A DNA stretch of 64,000 nt from Choricystis sp. odSpoLacu1. Taxonomy: Eukaryota; Chlorophyta; Trebouxiophyceae. Where the stretch lies: positions 248,001-312,000 of the forward strand of contig OY253656.1 of assembly GCA_958009055.1 (NCBI GenBank), read 5' to 3'. Below are positions 22,485 through 33,708 of the stretch, piece by piece. The position numbers were made by a program, and so were the translations under genes. Under the pieces are notes generated by a model. That model searched no databases. It had not been told where the DNA came from and was given only the letters and a program-made list of their open reading frames with translations. Positions within the stretch are counted from its first letter, which is position 1. Each line of letters starts with the position of its first letter.

Positions 22485-24277
22485 AAGGCGGAGGCGGAGG
22501 CCGCCGCGCGCGCGGCCGCGCCGCGCATTGTGCGCGGGCGCGGCGGCGGCGGCGCGCGCGACGTCAAGCTGGACGCTGTGTCTGTGTCCAATGGAGGGGC
22601 CGAACTGATTGCGGACGCGCCGCTGCTGCTGGCCGCGGGGCGGCGGTACGGGTTGGTCGGGTGAGTGGTGGTTTTTGTGTTGTTGTTTTTGCGTCAACCG
22701 ATCAAACCTCCCCCCCTCCCACCCACCCACAACAAACCACCCCACCTCCCCTCCTCCCTCCAGCCGCAACGGTGCCGGCAAGTCCACCCTGCTGCGCGCC
22801 CTGGCCCGCCGCGACGTGGCCGGCATCCCGCCCAACCTCCAGATCCTGCACGTCGAGCAAGAACTCCCCGGCGACGACACGCCCGCCCTCGACGCCGTCC
22901 TCGCCGTCGATGGCGAACGCTCCGACCTGCTGGCCGAGGAGGCGGAGCTGGGCGCCTCCAATGATGGCAACGCAGGCTCCCGCCTGGCCGAGATCGCGGC
23001 GCGGCTGGCCGACATTGATGCCGCGGGCGCCCCCGCGCGCGCCGCGTCCATCCTGGCCGGCCTCGGCTTCACCTCCGCCATGCAGGCCCGCCCCACCCGC
23101 TCCTTTTCCGGGGGCTGGCGCATGCGCATCGCCCTGGCCCACGCCCTGTACGCGTCTCCCGACATCCTGTTGTTGGACGAGCCTACCAACCATTTGGACC
23201 TGCACGCGGTTTTGTGGCTCGAAGACTTTGTCACCCTCCGCTTCACCGGCACCCTCGTCGTCGTCTCCCACGCCCGCGACTTTCTGAACGCGGTCGTCAC
23301 AGACGTCATCCACCTGGCGGGGCGCACGCTGACTCCCTACAGGGGCAACTTCGAAAACTTCGTCGAAGCGTCGGCCGAGGCCGCCAAAAACGCGGAGCGC
23401 CGCGCGCGCCGCGTTGCTCGCGGAACGCGCCCACCTGCAAGCCTTTGTCGACAAGTTTCGGTACAACGCCAAGCGGGCCGCCCTCGTGCAGTCCCGCATC
23501 AAGGCCATCGCCAAGCTGGACGTGGGCATCGAGGCCGCCGCGCCGCCGCCGGTGGACGCCGCGCCGCCGAGCGTCAAGTTTCCCGCGCCGGGGGCCCTGC
23601 CCTCCGGCATGCCCATCGTGAGGTTTGATGGGGCCGGGTTTGTGTACCCAGGGTGTGAGGTGGCCACGTTCAAGCCGGGTGCGCTGGATTTTGGGGTGGA
23701 CCCAGGCACCCGCATGGCGCTCGTCGGCGACAACGGCGCCGGCAAGTCCACCCTCCTCAAACTCATGTCGGGAGCTCTGGACCCCACGTCCGGGTCCGTC
23801 ACCCGGGCGTCAGGCGTGCGCGTCGCCTCCTTTGCCCAGCACGCGGTGGACGGGCTGGACATGGCGACAACGCCGCTGTCCGCGGTGCGCGCTGCCGCCC
23901 CCGCCCTCGACGAACCGGCAGCCCGCGCGGCCCTCGCGCGCTTCTCAGTCGACGCCACCCTCGCCTCCCGCCGCCTGTACACCATGTCTGGCGGCCAGAA
24001 GGTGCGGGTCGCACTGGCGCTGGCCACACTGGCCGCGCCCGCGCTCCTGCTGCTCGATGAACCGACCAACCACCTCGACATGGAGTCCATCGACGCCCTC
24101 GTCTCCGCCATCCAGTCCTACACCGGCGCCGTCGTCGTCGTGTCCCACGATGCCCACCTACTGGCGGCCGCGTGCCCGGACGCGTTGTACGAGGTGGGGG
24201 AGGGCAAGGTGGTGCGTTTTGACGGCAGTTTCCGCGAGTATCGCGAAACGCTGCGCAAGCGCGCGGCCGGGGCGTGA
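21996..24277 (+). CDS. ABC-F ATPase of the GCN20/ABCF3 type (one frame break)
   Basis: Soluble twin-ABC protein without membrane segments; relatives bind ribosomes, and yeast GCN20 helps GCN1 activate GCN2 in amino-acid starvation. Exons 21996-22660 and 22764-24277 join in phase 2 inside the first P-loop (GLVG/RNGAGKST). The N-terminal about 180 residues are the GCN20-type helical region (DVLSYIVAALADADGLEDAV). ABC1: [54 protein letters not shown]2: [46 protein letters not shown]. The frame changes near 23399-23415, at a GC-rich run, between NAERRAR and LLAERAHLQAFVDKFRYN. The linker is otherwise typical of ABCF3, so an indel error is likely. Confidence 0.9.
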
Positions 24278-24442
24278 AAGGAAGGGGGGGGGGGGGGGGG
24301 TGATTCTTGTGTTTTTTTTCTCACTCGTTTCAGTGTGCAACACTCTCGTCGTGCTTTCTGGTCTCACACTCTGGTGGAGAGCGAGCGCGGGCCTGGAGCA
24401 GAGAGGCAGCGGCCGTCGTTCGGTCGCCACTCGCACAAATCG

Positions 24443-25750
24443 ATGAGAGCGCTTGCTTCCCTCCGCCGCTTTTCCCTGCCTCGCCGCCCCTCCCCCACCC
24501 GCGCCTCCGCCTCCGCAATGCCCGCAGCCAAGATCATAGGCACACACAGCGGCTCCTTCCACTGCGACGAAGCCCTGGGCGTCGCCCTCCTCCACCGCAC
24601 GGCCGCGTACGCGGGCGCCTCGGTCGTGCGGTCGCGCGACCCCGCCACCCTGGCCAAGTGCGACGTCGTGATTGATGTGGGGGGGTTGTATGATCCGGGT
24701 GAGTGTGGGGAGAGAGAGAGGAAAGGGAAATGGACGCAAAAACGAAAAAAAAAAACGCCGCCGCTCACCCACCCTCCCTCTCCTCAGTCGCCCAACACTT
24801 CGACCACCACCAGCGCGACTTTGCCGAAGTCTTCGGCTGTGGCTTCACCACCAAGCTGTCGTCTGCCGGGCTCGTCTACAAACACTACGGCAAGGAAGTC
24901 GTCGCGTCGATCATGACCAATGTGCTGGAATCCGCACCCTCCGCCTCGGACCTGGACGCCGTCTACCTGGCCGTCTACAAATCCTTCATGGAGGCCGTGG
25001 ACGCCATCGACAACGGCGTCAACCAGTACGAGGGGGAGGGGCCGCCGAGGTATGTGAACGGGACGACGCTGTCCGCGCGCGTCGGCGGGCTCAACCCCTC
25101 CTGGAACGACGACTGGGGCGACGCCTCCCTCGACGCCGGCTTCATGAAGGCTGTCGAACTCACGGGCACCGAGTTCGAGGACGCGGTGCGGTACGCGGCG
25201 AGGGCGTGGCTGCCCGCGCGCGCGGTCGTCGCGGCGGCGCTCGATAAAGCGGGTGAGGTCGACGCCTCAAAAACCATCATCGAGCTGTCCACGTGCTGCC
25301 CCTGGAAGGAGCACCTCTACGCTCTCGAGACCGAGCGCGGCATCGAGGGCAGCGTCAAGTTCGTCATCTACCGGGACGACCGGGAGGCCAAGTGGCGGGT
25401 GCAGGCGGTGCCGGCAGCGCTGGTGAGGGAGGGTGAGAGGGGGGAGAGAGGGCACAAAACTCTGGACCCTCCTGCCCCCTTGGACACGGGGGCAGGAGGG
25501 TTGAGTCCCACCTTCTGACCCCCCACCCCACCCCCCACCCCCCCTCGAACAGGGCGTGTTCGAAAACCGGGTCTCCCTTCCCGCCTCCATCCGCGGCCTG
25601 CGCGACGGAGAATTGGACGCGGTGGCCGCCGCGTTTGACGCCCCCCCCGGGGGCGTGTTTGTGCACGCGTCCGGCTTCATTGGGGGTCATGCCACGCGGG
25701 ATGGTGTCATCGCGTACGCGCTGGCGGCTGTGAAAGAGGGCGGAAAATGA
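24443..25750 (+). CDS. MYG1: MYG1-family 3'-5' exonuclease/metal-dependent protein
   Basis: MYG1 is a DHH-like nuclease that in animals acts in the nucleolus and mitochondria on ribosomal RNA. Exons 24443-24698, 24788-25422 and 25553-25750, with consistent phases. The N-terminus (MRALASLRRFSLPRRPSPTR) resembles a mitochondrial presequence; a second ATG at 24518 would give a leaderless form. Family motifs are IIGTHSGSFHCDEALG, VIDVGGLYDP, the metal-binding FDHHQRDF, VGGLNPSWND and GFIGGHATRDG at the end. The length (about 360 residues) is normal. It lies 165 bp downstream of the ABCF gene on the same strand. Confidence 0.92.
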
Positions 25751-26944
25751 GCAAACCCTAAGAGAGAAGAGGGAGGCTGGGTGTGTGTTTCGTTCACCCT
25801 TTCTTTTTTTTTAGTGTAGCTCCACTCAAGTGCCGTTTTCCCGTCTTTTTCTTTTGGATTGGCTCACCACAACTGCTGCCAACACTCTGTGTGGGGCTAA
25901 GGGTTTGGGTGCGGACACGGGGTGTGGGAGAGGCGGGGTGCGCGCGCGACGCGCGGGGCAGGGCGGGGCAAGGCGGGGCACGGCGGCCAAGGAAACCCCA
26001 AAACAGTGTGGGGCAGAGTTTGGGGGGGGGGGGGGCGGGCGGGAAGGCGGGTGGCGGTGGTTGGCGGGGTGGGGGGTGGGTCAGGGGGAGACCGAGGGGG
26101 GCGGCAGGGCCAAGGGGGGACAGACGGAGGCGGGGAGACGGACAGACGGAGGCGGGCTGCACACGCCCCACAGAGGCGGATTTTCGGCCCAGTCTGCCTC
26201 GTGTCAGTCATGCGGGCTCCGTCGGACTGGGGAGCCAGACCGCGAGACCCACCAAAAAAAATCCTCTCTTTTCTCTGGCTCACAACTCTCTCGCTCCTGT
26301 TTCACTCCGCGTCTGCGCCCCTCCGTGCCCCACAGCACGGTCCCTCCCCTCCCCCCCCCTCCAACCTCCAACGGCTTGTGCACAAGGTGCGCCTATCGAG
26401 GCAGCGGTTGTGTGTGGGAAAGAGAGAGGGCGGAGCGCGGCGCGTGCGCGCGCACGCGCCGCCGCGCACACATTGGCCCCCGACCCTTGCCCCTCGCCAG
26501 CTGATGCTGCCCCCCCGGCGCCGGCAGCGGTGGCAGCTGTGGCTGTGGTCGCTGCTGGCGGAGGCAAGAGGGGTCGCGGCAGGCAGACACCCCCTCCGCC
26601 GGGCTCCGTCTGTCTGTGGTTTGCCGCCGCTCTGCGTCTCGCTCGCGTGCGCGCGCCCGCCCACAGCCGCCGGCCCTCCTCCGCCCCGGATGCCGGCGGC
26701 CAACGGTGGCTAGCACCTCCGTCGAGGCAGGGGAGGGGGGAGGAGGAGGAGGCTGCCGGCGGGCTGGGGAGGGGCGGAGCGCGTGGCTGCTGCGAGAGCG
26801 AAAGCAAGCGACCATCGCACGTCAGTGACGCGCGGGCGCCCGCGTGCGCGCGCGCGTCTGTCAGACAAACGAAAAAAACACGCCCACGCTCACGCGCGCC
26901 TCCTCCCGTCCTCCCTTAGGCTTCCTCCCCACACACTCGACACA
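25751..26944. other. Spacer upstream of expansin, 1.19 kb
   Basis: The longest gene-free stretch in the window. T-rich patches near 25800-25860 probably belong to the MYG1 3' end. From about 25940 it is strongly G-rich on the plus strand, with imperfect repeats of a GGGGCARGGC unit (25955-25990) and a direct repeat of GACAGACGGAGGCGG near 26120-26160. CG-rich patches around 26440-26470. I recognise no gene; it is a candidate regulatory region for the expansin gene. Confidence 0.5.
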
Positions 26945-27954
26945 ATGTTTGCCAAACACATCACCCTCGCCTTCCTGGCGCTGACGACTCTGGCCTCGGC
27001 AGGCACGCTGACTGACTGGACCGACGGCATCGCCACCCACTACGGTGGCGCCCAGGAGGGCATGGACCCCAGCAACCCGTCCTACGGCACGAAAGAGGGT
27101 TCCTGCGGCTACGGCAAGCTGGACAAGGGCACCTACCCTTTCTGGCAGGTGGCCGCGTTTGCGACGTCAAACAAATTCTTCAAGTCCATCCCCGGCTCCG
27201 CCTGCGGCACCTGCTGGGAAATTCAGTGCGTGGAAGGCAAAGAGTTCAAGGGACGTTGCCGCGACGGTGGCGGCAAGAGCGTGGTCGTGACAATCACGGA
27301 CTCGTGCCCCGAGTGCGGCGCCGACCACATGGACCTCCAAGCCCTCGTCTTTGACAAACTGTCCCCCATGTCCCTCGGCCGCATCAACATGCGGTACAGG
27401 CGCGTCGACTGCACGCCGCCCTCGGGCAGCGGCATGGGCATGAAGGTGAGGGAGAGGGTTTGTGGAGGATTTTTTATGCAGTTGTTTCTTTCTTTTTTGC
27501 TCACCTCTCATCCCACCAACCACCACAGCTCGACCACAACTTTGGCCCGGGCGGCTGGGTGCGCCTCCTCGTGGACAAAGCCGCCGGCTCCGGCTCCATC
27601 AAGTCGGTGCAGGTCAAAGGTTCCGACGGGTCGTGGCGCTCGCTGTCCAACACTTACGGCACCGCGTGGGAGATCTCGTCCGAGCCCTCCCTCCCCTGGG
27701 ACTTCAAATTTGTCAGCGACGACGGTCAGGAAGTGACCGCTACCAAGGTCGTCGACTCGGGCGGCAAGGTGGGCGACCACCCCACCAACGTCCAGTTCTC
27801 GCTGTCCAAGGGTGGCGGCGGCCAGTCCTCCGGCCGCAAGATGCTGGAACAGATCGCTCCTGAAGTCGCCGCCAAGGTGCCCCTCTCCAACGCGGGCTTT
27901 GGCGGCGCCCTGGACGTCAAGCTGCCGGTCGACCTGTTTGGGCCGGAGCCTTGA
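26945..27954 (+). CDS. Expansin-like cell-wall protein
   Basis: Secreted wall-loosening protein family. Exons 26945-27445 and 27529-27954, phase 0. The signal peptide is MFAKHITLAFLALTTLASA. Domain 1 is the GH45-like double-psi barrel: ATHYGG, SCGYGKLD, ACGTCWEIQC, TITDSCPEC and HMDL, the expansin version of the HFD site. Domain 2 is the C-terminal CBM63-like sandwich (VRLLVDKAAG..., NTYGTAWEI, VVDSGGKVGDHPTNVQF). Expansins usually end after this domain; here a roughly 45-residue tail continues with SSGRKMLEQIAP, repeating the RK[LM]L signature of the secreted protein at 11084-11892. Length is about 308 residues. Confidence 0.9.
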
Positions 27955-28535
27955 AAACCAGGGTTTTAATTTAATTTCAAGACGCGCTTGATCCCCTTTT
28001 TTTCCCTTCCCACCCCCACCAACCATTCACTTTTTTGCGATTCAACGAGCGCATCCTCCCTGGATGGGGGACACACCCACACACACCTGCCACGCACCCC
28101 CCCGGCCTGCGCCGGACGCCGGTGTTGACAATCACCGGTTTTTGCGTCTGCGGCTGCTGTTCGCGTTCCCACACTCCGCCCCCACCTCCCCCTACTTTCG
28201 CTGCCTACCCCCATCGCAAACAACTTTTTTTCCGTGGCCTCCCCCAACCCAACGCTCTCGCAACCCCCCCCCCCCGATTCATTAACACACTTGTACTTCT
28301 TTTTTTCAAACCTCCAAAAAAAAAAAAAACGTCCCTTTACGTATCGTCAAGCGCGCCTCCCGTATTACCACCCCAAACGTCTTGCCCCCTTTTTCCCTCT
28401 GTTTTGTCGTTTTTTTTTTCATTCATCCTCCCTCCCAGTGTAAACGCGCCCGCAGTGCTGTTTCACAACAACAACAAACTTTTCTTTCTGTCTCTCTCGC
28501 GCGCGCGCCACCACCCAACGACACGCGCTCTCGTC
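27955..28535. other. Spacer after expansin, 581 bp, pyrimidine-rich
   Basis: Between two plus-strand genes. It starts with an AT-rich patch (27960-27980) that suits an expansin 3' UTR, and continues with T- and C-rich sequence, a run of nine or more C (28267-28275) and an A-run at about 28317-28329. It presumably holds the promoter of the downstream gene. No coding sequence is recognised. Confidence 0.5.
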
Positions 28536-29286
28536 ATGCAGTCCACGCCGCGCGCGGCGACGCCGAAGTCGCCCGCTACCTTTTTCCGGCGGCGCAGCGC
28601 GAAAAATGTGCCGAATGGCATGCCGCCCGACGTTGCCCCGCCCGACGCCCCCCCGCCCGACGCCGCCCTGCCGACCGCCCCCTCCTGGCTTCGACGGTCT
28701 TCCCGGTCTGGTGAGGGCGGCGCGCCCCCCTCCGACCCTGGAGACGACGCGTCCGTCCGCACCGCTGCCGCGGACGACGACGCGGCGGCCGGCTCCCGTC
28801 GCCGCCGCCCGCGATCCATGCTGGCATTCGCGACTGGCGTGGCGGCTGGTGCGCTGGCTGTGCTGGTGGCGGGCGAGGGCGCGCGCGCGGCGGCCGTGCG
28901 TGCCGTCGCCCCCGCCCCCCCCCTCCAAACCGCCGTCCCGCTCCCTCACCTCCCTCGCCTCTGACGCCGACCTGACGCGCGCCACGGAGACGGTGTTGGT
29001 GTACCGCCCCGCGAGGGCGGCCCCCGCTTCATCCGACGGGTGGGCGCTGACTGAGCGTCGTGTCGCGCTGCCCCCCGCGCCGCCGCCGCCGCGCCCGGGC
29101 ACCCACCACCGCACAGGGGTCACCGCTGCCGCCGCGTTCGCGGGGTCCTGGCTCACAGGCCAGGCGGTGTGGCGGGGGCGGCGGGCGGTGGGGGGGGCGG
29201 TGGATGAGGCGGTTGAAAAAGCGGTGCGGAGGGCGGGGGGGGTCGCGTCGCGCGTGGCTCAAGGGGTGGCGAGGTGGAGGGCGTGA
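28536..29286 (+). CDS. Predicted membrane protein, unknown function (one frame break)
   Basis: Two overlapping frames joined at a run of nine C (28915-28923, one extra) give about 249 residues. The N-terminal 95 residues are basic and Pro-rich (KSPATFFRRRSAKNVPNG, GSRRRRPRS). A membrane segment LAFATGVAAGALAVLVAG follows, then a Pro/Ala linker, SLASDADLTRATETVLVYRP, and a C-terminal amphipathic or membrane-associated stretch AAAAFAGSWLTGQAVW with an Ala/Val/Arg-rich tail. The basic leader before one membrane segment is compatible with an organellar inner-membrane protein. I do not recognise the family. Support is codon composition and continuity across the break, not homology. Confidence 0.5.
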
Positions 29287-29568
29287 GAGCAATGGCGTGG
29301 TGTGTGTGTGTGTGTGTGTGCTTTGTTGGGGAGGGGCGCCCCCTGCGCCACTGCGCTGGCCCGGGCTGTGGCGTCAAAGAACCAAAAACCAACCCTCCCT
29401 TGTCTTCCCCCGTCTTTTCCCCCACCCCCGCTCCCCATATTCCCCGCTATGCAAACCCCGCGCCCACATTGACAGATCATTTACACCACCACCAGCTCGC
29501 CAGCCCATCCAAAAAGAGAAGGGCCCACACGCACACACACAACGCCCCCCTCTCCCCCACACACACGT
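29287..29568. other. Convergent spacer with (GT)n
   Basis: 282 bp between a plus-strand stop and the TIC40 stop. Contains about ten GT units (29299-29320) and CA-rich sequence near the TIC40 end. It holds the two 3' UTRs; nothing else is visible. Confidence 0.6.
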
Positions 29569-31297
29569 TCACTGCTGTGTCTCTGCCGCGGCCGCCGCCG
29601 CCATCGGCCCCCCAAACATGGACGACAGCTTTTTCAGCACCAGCATCACATCCTCATCCTCCTGGTAGTTGACAAACGCCATCGGGTTGGTCTGCATCTC
29701 CATGATGGCCTGCATCACCTTCGGCTTCTGAATGGCGGCAGCCAGCTCTGGTTCCCCCATGATCTTCTGCAGCATGTCGGCCGGCGTCACCCCCAACGAC
29801 TCCAGCCGCTTGCTGACGTCGTCGCCACTCACACCGGACAGCATGGCCTGCATGGACGGGTCCAGGTTGGCACCCTGCGCTTCGATCAGCTTTTCCAGTT
29901 GCTTCCGATTCTCAGGGTTGTTCAACACCCACTCGAACGTTTCAGGGTTGCGCATCGGCTCCGGCAGGTGCTCGTACAGCATCTGCTGGACGGAGGGATC
30001 GCGAAAGAAGGAGTCGACCATGGTGGACGAGAATTTGGAGCCGGACTCGGAGGAGGAGGAGGACGACGCGCCGCCGGCCGACGCGGCAGCGGCCGCCATG
30101 GCAGCCGCAGCACCATCACCACCACCGCCGCCACCGCCCAGCACGGGGGAGGGTTCGTCATCCACATCCACAAAGGCGGCCTTCTTTTTGGGAGGGGTGG
30201 AGGGGGTGGGCGTGGCGGGCGCGGCCTGCGCGCTGCCACCACCACCCTTGGCCGCCGCTTCCCTGGCCTTCACAGCCTCAAACTTGGCGCTGGTGGGGCG
30301 CCCAGGGAACGTGGCCGTCGTGTCCACGGTGGCGGTGGCGGCGGTGGGCGCAGTGGGGGGAGGCGGCGGGAAACCAAAGGGCGGCACCCCCGCGCCCCCC
30401 GCCGCCCCGGGAAACGGAAACGGGGGCGCCGCCCCACCACCCGCCCCCTGCGCCTTGGCCGCCTGCTTCATCATCTGCTGCATCATCAGGTTGGCGGCGG
30501 CGGTCTGGGCGCCCCCTCCCTTGACAAAGGACGTGATTTTTTGGTAGGCGGTTGCGATGGCGATCCCCACCGCCACCCAGAACCAGGACGGCAGGCCGCC
30601 GCCCGAGGAGGACGCTGCGACGTTCGGTGGCGGCAGCGGGGGCAGGGGGGCGGCGCCGTAGGCTGAGTACGTGTCAGCAGAGGGAACGAGCGTCGTCGGC
30701 AGCACGGGGGCGGGGGGCAGGGGGGGCACTCCCGCCTCCACCGTGTCCTCGACAGCGGCGACGATCGGGGCGGGTGGAGCGTGCGTGGGGGCGGACTTGC
30801 CGCGGTTGAAGAGGCCTGTGGGGAAGGAGGGAGGAACCGTGAGGGACAGCACGGAAAGGGCGGGCAGCGCGGGCAGCCGCATTGCCGCGCCTTCCTGCGC
30901 CCAATCCACCCCGCCCTGCGCTGGAGCCGAGGTTCCAAAGTCGCCTCTGCCGTAGCGCAGGGCAGCAGGGCAGCAGCAGGCGGCCTGGGGGTGTGGCTCG
31001 GCCGGCAGCGCACGCAGGCGGACAACCCCAATTCTGCGTCCCTCCCCTGCGCTCTCGCGCCCACGCCGACCGTCCCTGGCCCACGCATGCAGGCGTGCTG
31101 GCACTTGCATCAACGCTGTGCACAGCGGCAGCCGGCGGCAGGAGTCGCCGGCGGGCTGGCAACACACGGCGGCTTTTTGGAACGACGGCTGTTTCCCTCC
31201 CCTGTCACACCCTCCCTGCTCCCTCACCTGCCACAACCACGCGGCGCGGCGCGCGGGGTGGCCGACCGGCGACGGTCAGACGCAGGGCACGCTGCAT
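29569..31297 (-). CDS. TIC40: TIC40, plastid inner-envelope import co-chaperone
   Basis: Coordinates Hsp93 and TIC110 on the stromal side of the plastid inner envelope. Exons 31297-31228 and 30815-29569, phase 1. Exon 1 plus the start of exon 2 form an Arg/Val-rich transit peptide (MQRALRLTVAGRPPRAPRR). A single membrane segment lies near residue 100 (WFWVAVGIAIATAYQKI), followed by a Met/Ala-rich stretch (LMMQQMMKQAAKAQ), a Pro/Gly-rich linker, and two Sti1/Hop-type NP domains at the C-terminus: NPETFEWVLNNPENRKQLE and PKVMQAIMEMQTNPMAFVNY. About 438 residues, normal for TIC40. This gene is the strongest evidence for a green plastid. Confidence 0.9.
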
Positions 31298-31675
31298 TGG
31301 GGGGGGCGGGAGGGAAAAAAAGGGAAGAGAAGAACAAACGACAAGGTGAGTTTTTCGCTGCCCGTGTTGAAACAGAAAAAGACCTCTTGTCTGGAGTGTG
31401 TTGCACGGGTGCGCGTTGGGCTGTCCTCGTGACTCTCCCTCTCTCCAACAAAACCAAGCCGGAAAACGGAAGACACAAAAGGGGGGGAAGGGAAAACAGG
31501 AAAAGCTAAAAAAAAAAAGGCCGACAGAAAAAAACTCTGTTGTTGCACGAACTTTTTCGATTTCTTTTTTAGCGCTAAAAGACGAAGGTGTTGACGAGTT
31601 GATCAAAAGACAAAAGACGGTATGCTGCATGTTTGCTTGTGGGGGTGTTGGGGACAGTTTTGTTTTTCTTCTCTC
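31298..31675. promoter_or_regulatory. Spacer upstream of TIC40
   Basis: 378 bp between the TIC40 start and the GATA gene's stop, both minus-strand. It is A-rich on the plus strand (31315-31345, 31480-31575), the most AT-rich short stretch in the region. It is a plausible TIC40 promoter. Confidence 0.45.
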
Positions 31676-32323
31676 TCACGCCTCGATCTCCACGCGCGCC
31701 CACGCCTCGACGTCCACCGCCGCCACCGCCGGCGCCGTCGCGGGCGTCAGCGAGTTGGTGCGTCGGTACCGGGTGCCGCACGCGTTGCACAGGACGGGCT
31801 TGGAGGCGGGGCCGCGGCGCCATTGGGGCGACTCTGAGGTGGGGTGCGGGAAGCAGAGAGGGTTGGCGCGGCGAGCGAAACCGCCGGTGCGCGCCCGACG
31901 CGGAGCGCTCCCCTTCAATTCGAGGGCCGCCACCGCGCCCCCGCCCGCCGCGTGTGCCTCCCCATCGCCCCCGCCCCCGCCACACACGGTCAGCGCGGTC
32001 TGCGAGCCAGCTAGTGCGGGCCCTGCCCCACACACAAACCCACACTCACCCCTGCACCCGCAGTGGTCGCACGGCCCGCCCGGCCTCGGTGCGAGCGTCG
32101 GCCGCCTCACGGGGGGGCTGCCCCCCCCTGTCCGCCGCACGGGGCCGTCGGTCGGCACCCACGCCGCATCCGCCGCCAGAGCGGAGGCGGCGGCGGACGC
32201 TTCCGCCGGCGTGGCGGGGCGGGGTGGGGCGCAGCCGTCTGAGTCGACGACGACGAGGATGTGGCGCGCCGCGCCCGGGGCGCCCGGAGACGGCCGGCGC
32301 GAGGCTCGCGTGGCGGTGCTCAT
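31676..32323 (-). CDS. GATA-type zinc finger protein
   Basis: Transcription factor with one GATA finger split by an intron. Exons 32323-32050 and 31833-31676 join in phase 1. The finger reads CDHC-GCRGE/SPQWRRGPASK-PVL-CNAC followed by GTRYRR: the CX2C pair is in exon 1 and the CNACG half in exon 2. By my count the spacing is 19 residues rather than the usual plant 18, the extra residue lying at the exon junction. The N-terminal 80 residues are Ala/Pro-rich with no other domain; the C-terminal tail is short and acidic. About 143 residues. The ATG at 32323 (MSTATRASRRPSPG) was preferred to an upstream non-ATG extension. Confidence 0.85.
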   Translation of the reverse strand: MSTATRASRRPSPGAPGAARHILVVVDSDGCAPPRPATPAEASAAASALAADAAWVPTDGPVRRTGGGSPPVRRPTLAPRPGGPCDHCGCRGECGFVCGAGPALAGSQTALTVCGGGGGDGEAHAAGGGAVAALELKGSAPRRARTGGFARRANPLCFPHPTSESPQWRRGPASKPVLCNACGTRYRRTNSLTPATAPAVAAVDVEAWARVEIEA

Positions 32324-32431
32324 TTGGCGGGGGGGCCAGATGTGTGGACAGGGAGAGGGGAGAGGGGGCACGGAGAAAGGCGGCCAAGAAAAATAAAAGG
32401 CTTTCTTTTGTTTGCTCTCTCTCTCTCTCTC

Positions 32432-33616
32432 TCACCACTTCTCCGTCGGAAACCCCAGTCCCTGCGGCACCCGCCGCGACACGGCATCCAGTTCCTCCAC
32501 CTCTGCTGGCGTCACCCTCCACCCCAGCGCGCCCGCGGCTTCCGCCGCTTGGCGCGCGTTTTTGGCCCCGGGGATCGGCACCGTGCCTTTAGCGATGCAC
32601 CAGTTGAGGGCGACCTGGGCGGGCGTCTTGCCCCCGTGCTCGGCGCCCACCGCCCGCATGACGTCGATCAACGGCTGCACCTCCGCCACGCGTGCAGCGG
32701 TGATCGTCGCGACGCGGGGCCCCGTTCTGGGCAGGTTGTCCGCCGAAAACTTGCCAGTCAGCAGGCCTTGGGCGAGGGGGGAGTACGCGATCACAGCGGC
32801 GCCAGCGGCACGCGTGGCGGCCACCGTGTCCTCGACTTCCGGGCCGCGGTACAACAAACTGAACTGAACCTGGTTGGACGCCAGCGCGTGGCCACGGGCG
32901 GTCAACGCGGCGGCGGCGGCCGTGACGCGGTCGGGCTTGAAGTTGGAGACGCCGCCCGCGGCGGTCAGGCCCAAGTCCAGGCAATCACACAAACCACTCA
33001 CATAGCCGTCGGTCGTCCCCAGCAGCCCCGGCCAGTGGATTTGGTACAGGCCGACGTGCTCCAGTTGCAGGCGGGACAGGGACGCACGCAGAGCTGCGAC
33101 GACAGTGTCTGGGCCCCGGCGCCAGGGGAGGGGAGCAAACTTGGTTGCAATCACGGGACGCGCCCCTGCCGCCCCAGCAAACTGTCCAATCAGCCTCTCA
33201 CTCTCGCCAAAGCCGTACGCTTCCGCGGTGTCGATGAGAGCCTCCCCACGGGCCAGCAGCTCGTTGAACGCGGTCTCGCAGTCGGCGCGGCCGAACTCGG
33301 CGGTGCCGTATCCCCAGTACGCCGTTTTGTCGCCCCACGCCCAGGCACCGATGCCCAGGGGGGGGACGAGCAGGCCTGACGAACCCAGCTGGATGAGTGG
33401 TTCAGCGGGAGGGGGCGCGTTCCACGCGAGCGCGCCGTCGAGTGCTGGGGGGGGGTGGACGACGGCGGTTGGCGACGCCGCGGTCGCGGGGCGGGGCAGG
33501 AGGGGGGGCGCCGCGGAGGCGGCGGCGCCAAGCAGCACGGAGCGGCGGGCGACGGGGAGGTGTGGGGGCGGCATTGCGGGGAAGTGGGGGGTTTGGTGTG
33601 GAGTGACGTCGGACAT
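32432..33616 (-). CDS. Aldo/keto reductase, probably plastid-targeted
   Basis: NADPH-dependent oxidoreductase of the AKR (YccK/plastid) type, single exon, 394 residues. N-terminal extension with a twin-Arg segment (VARRSVLLGAAASAAPP) that could target it to the thylakoid lumen. The AKR fold is clear: IGAWAWGD, ALIDTAEAYGFGESE (catalytic Asp and Tyr), VIATKFAPLPWR (Lys), VGLYQIHWPG (His), GVSNF, and NQVQFSLLYR followed by AYSPLAQGLLTGK. C-terminal IPIPGAK-type cofactor motif VPIPGAKNARQAAE. Terminates with a TGA and is followed by 108 bp before the GATA gene. Confidence 0.92.
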   Translation of the reverse strand: MSDVTPHQTPHFPAMPPPHLPVARRSVLLGAAASAAPPLLPRPATAASPTAVVHPPPALDGALAWNAPPPAEPLIQLGSSGLLVPPLGIGAWAWGDKTAYWGYGTAEFGRADCETAFNELLARGEALIDTAEAYGFGESERLIGQFAGAAGARPVIATKFAPLPWRRGPDTVVAALRASLSRLQLEHVGLYQIHWPGLLGTTDGYVSGLCDCLDLGLTAAGGVSNFKPDRVTAAAAALTARGHALASNQVQFSLLYRGPEVEDTVAATRAAGAAVIAYSPLAQGLLTGKFSADNLPRTGPRVATITAARVAEVQPLIDVMRAVGAEHGGKTPAQVALNWCIAKGTVPIPGAKNARQAAEAAGALGWRVTPAEVEELDAVSRRVPQGLGFPTEKW

Positions 33617-33708
33617 GTTTTTTGTTTGTCAAACGAGGTTTTCCCCTCGCTCTCTAGCAACACGCTTTCCTTCACCAAAACAACAAAACAACAAGTTCTT
33701 GTCCTCTC

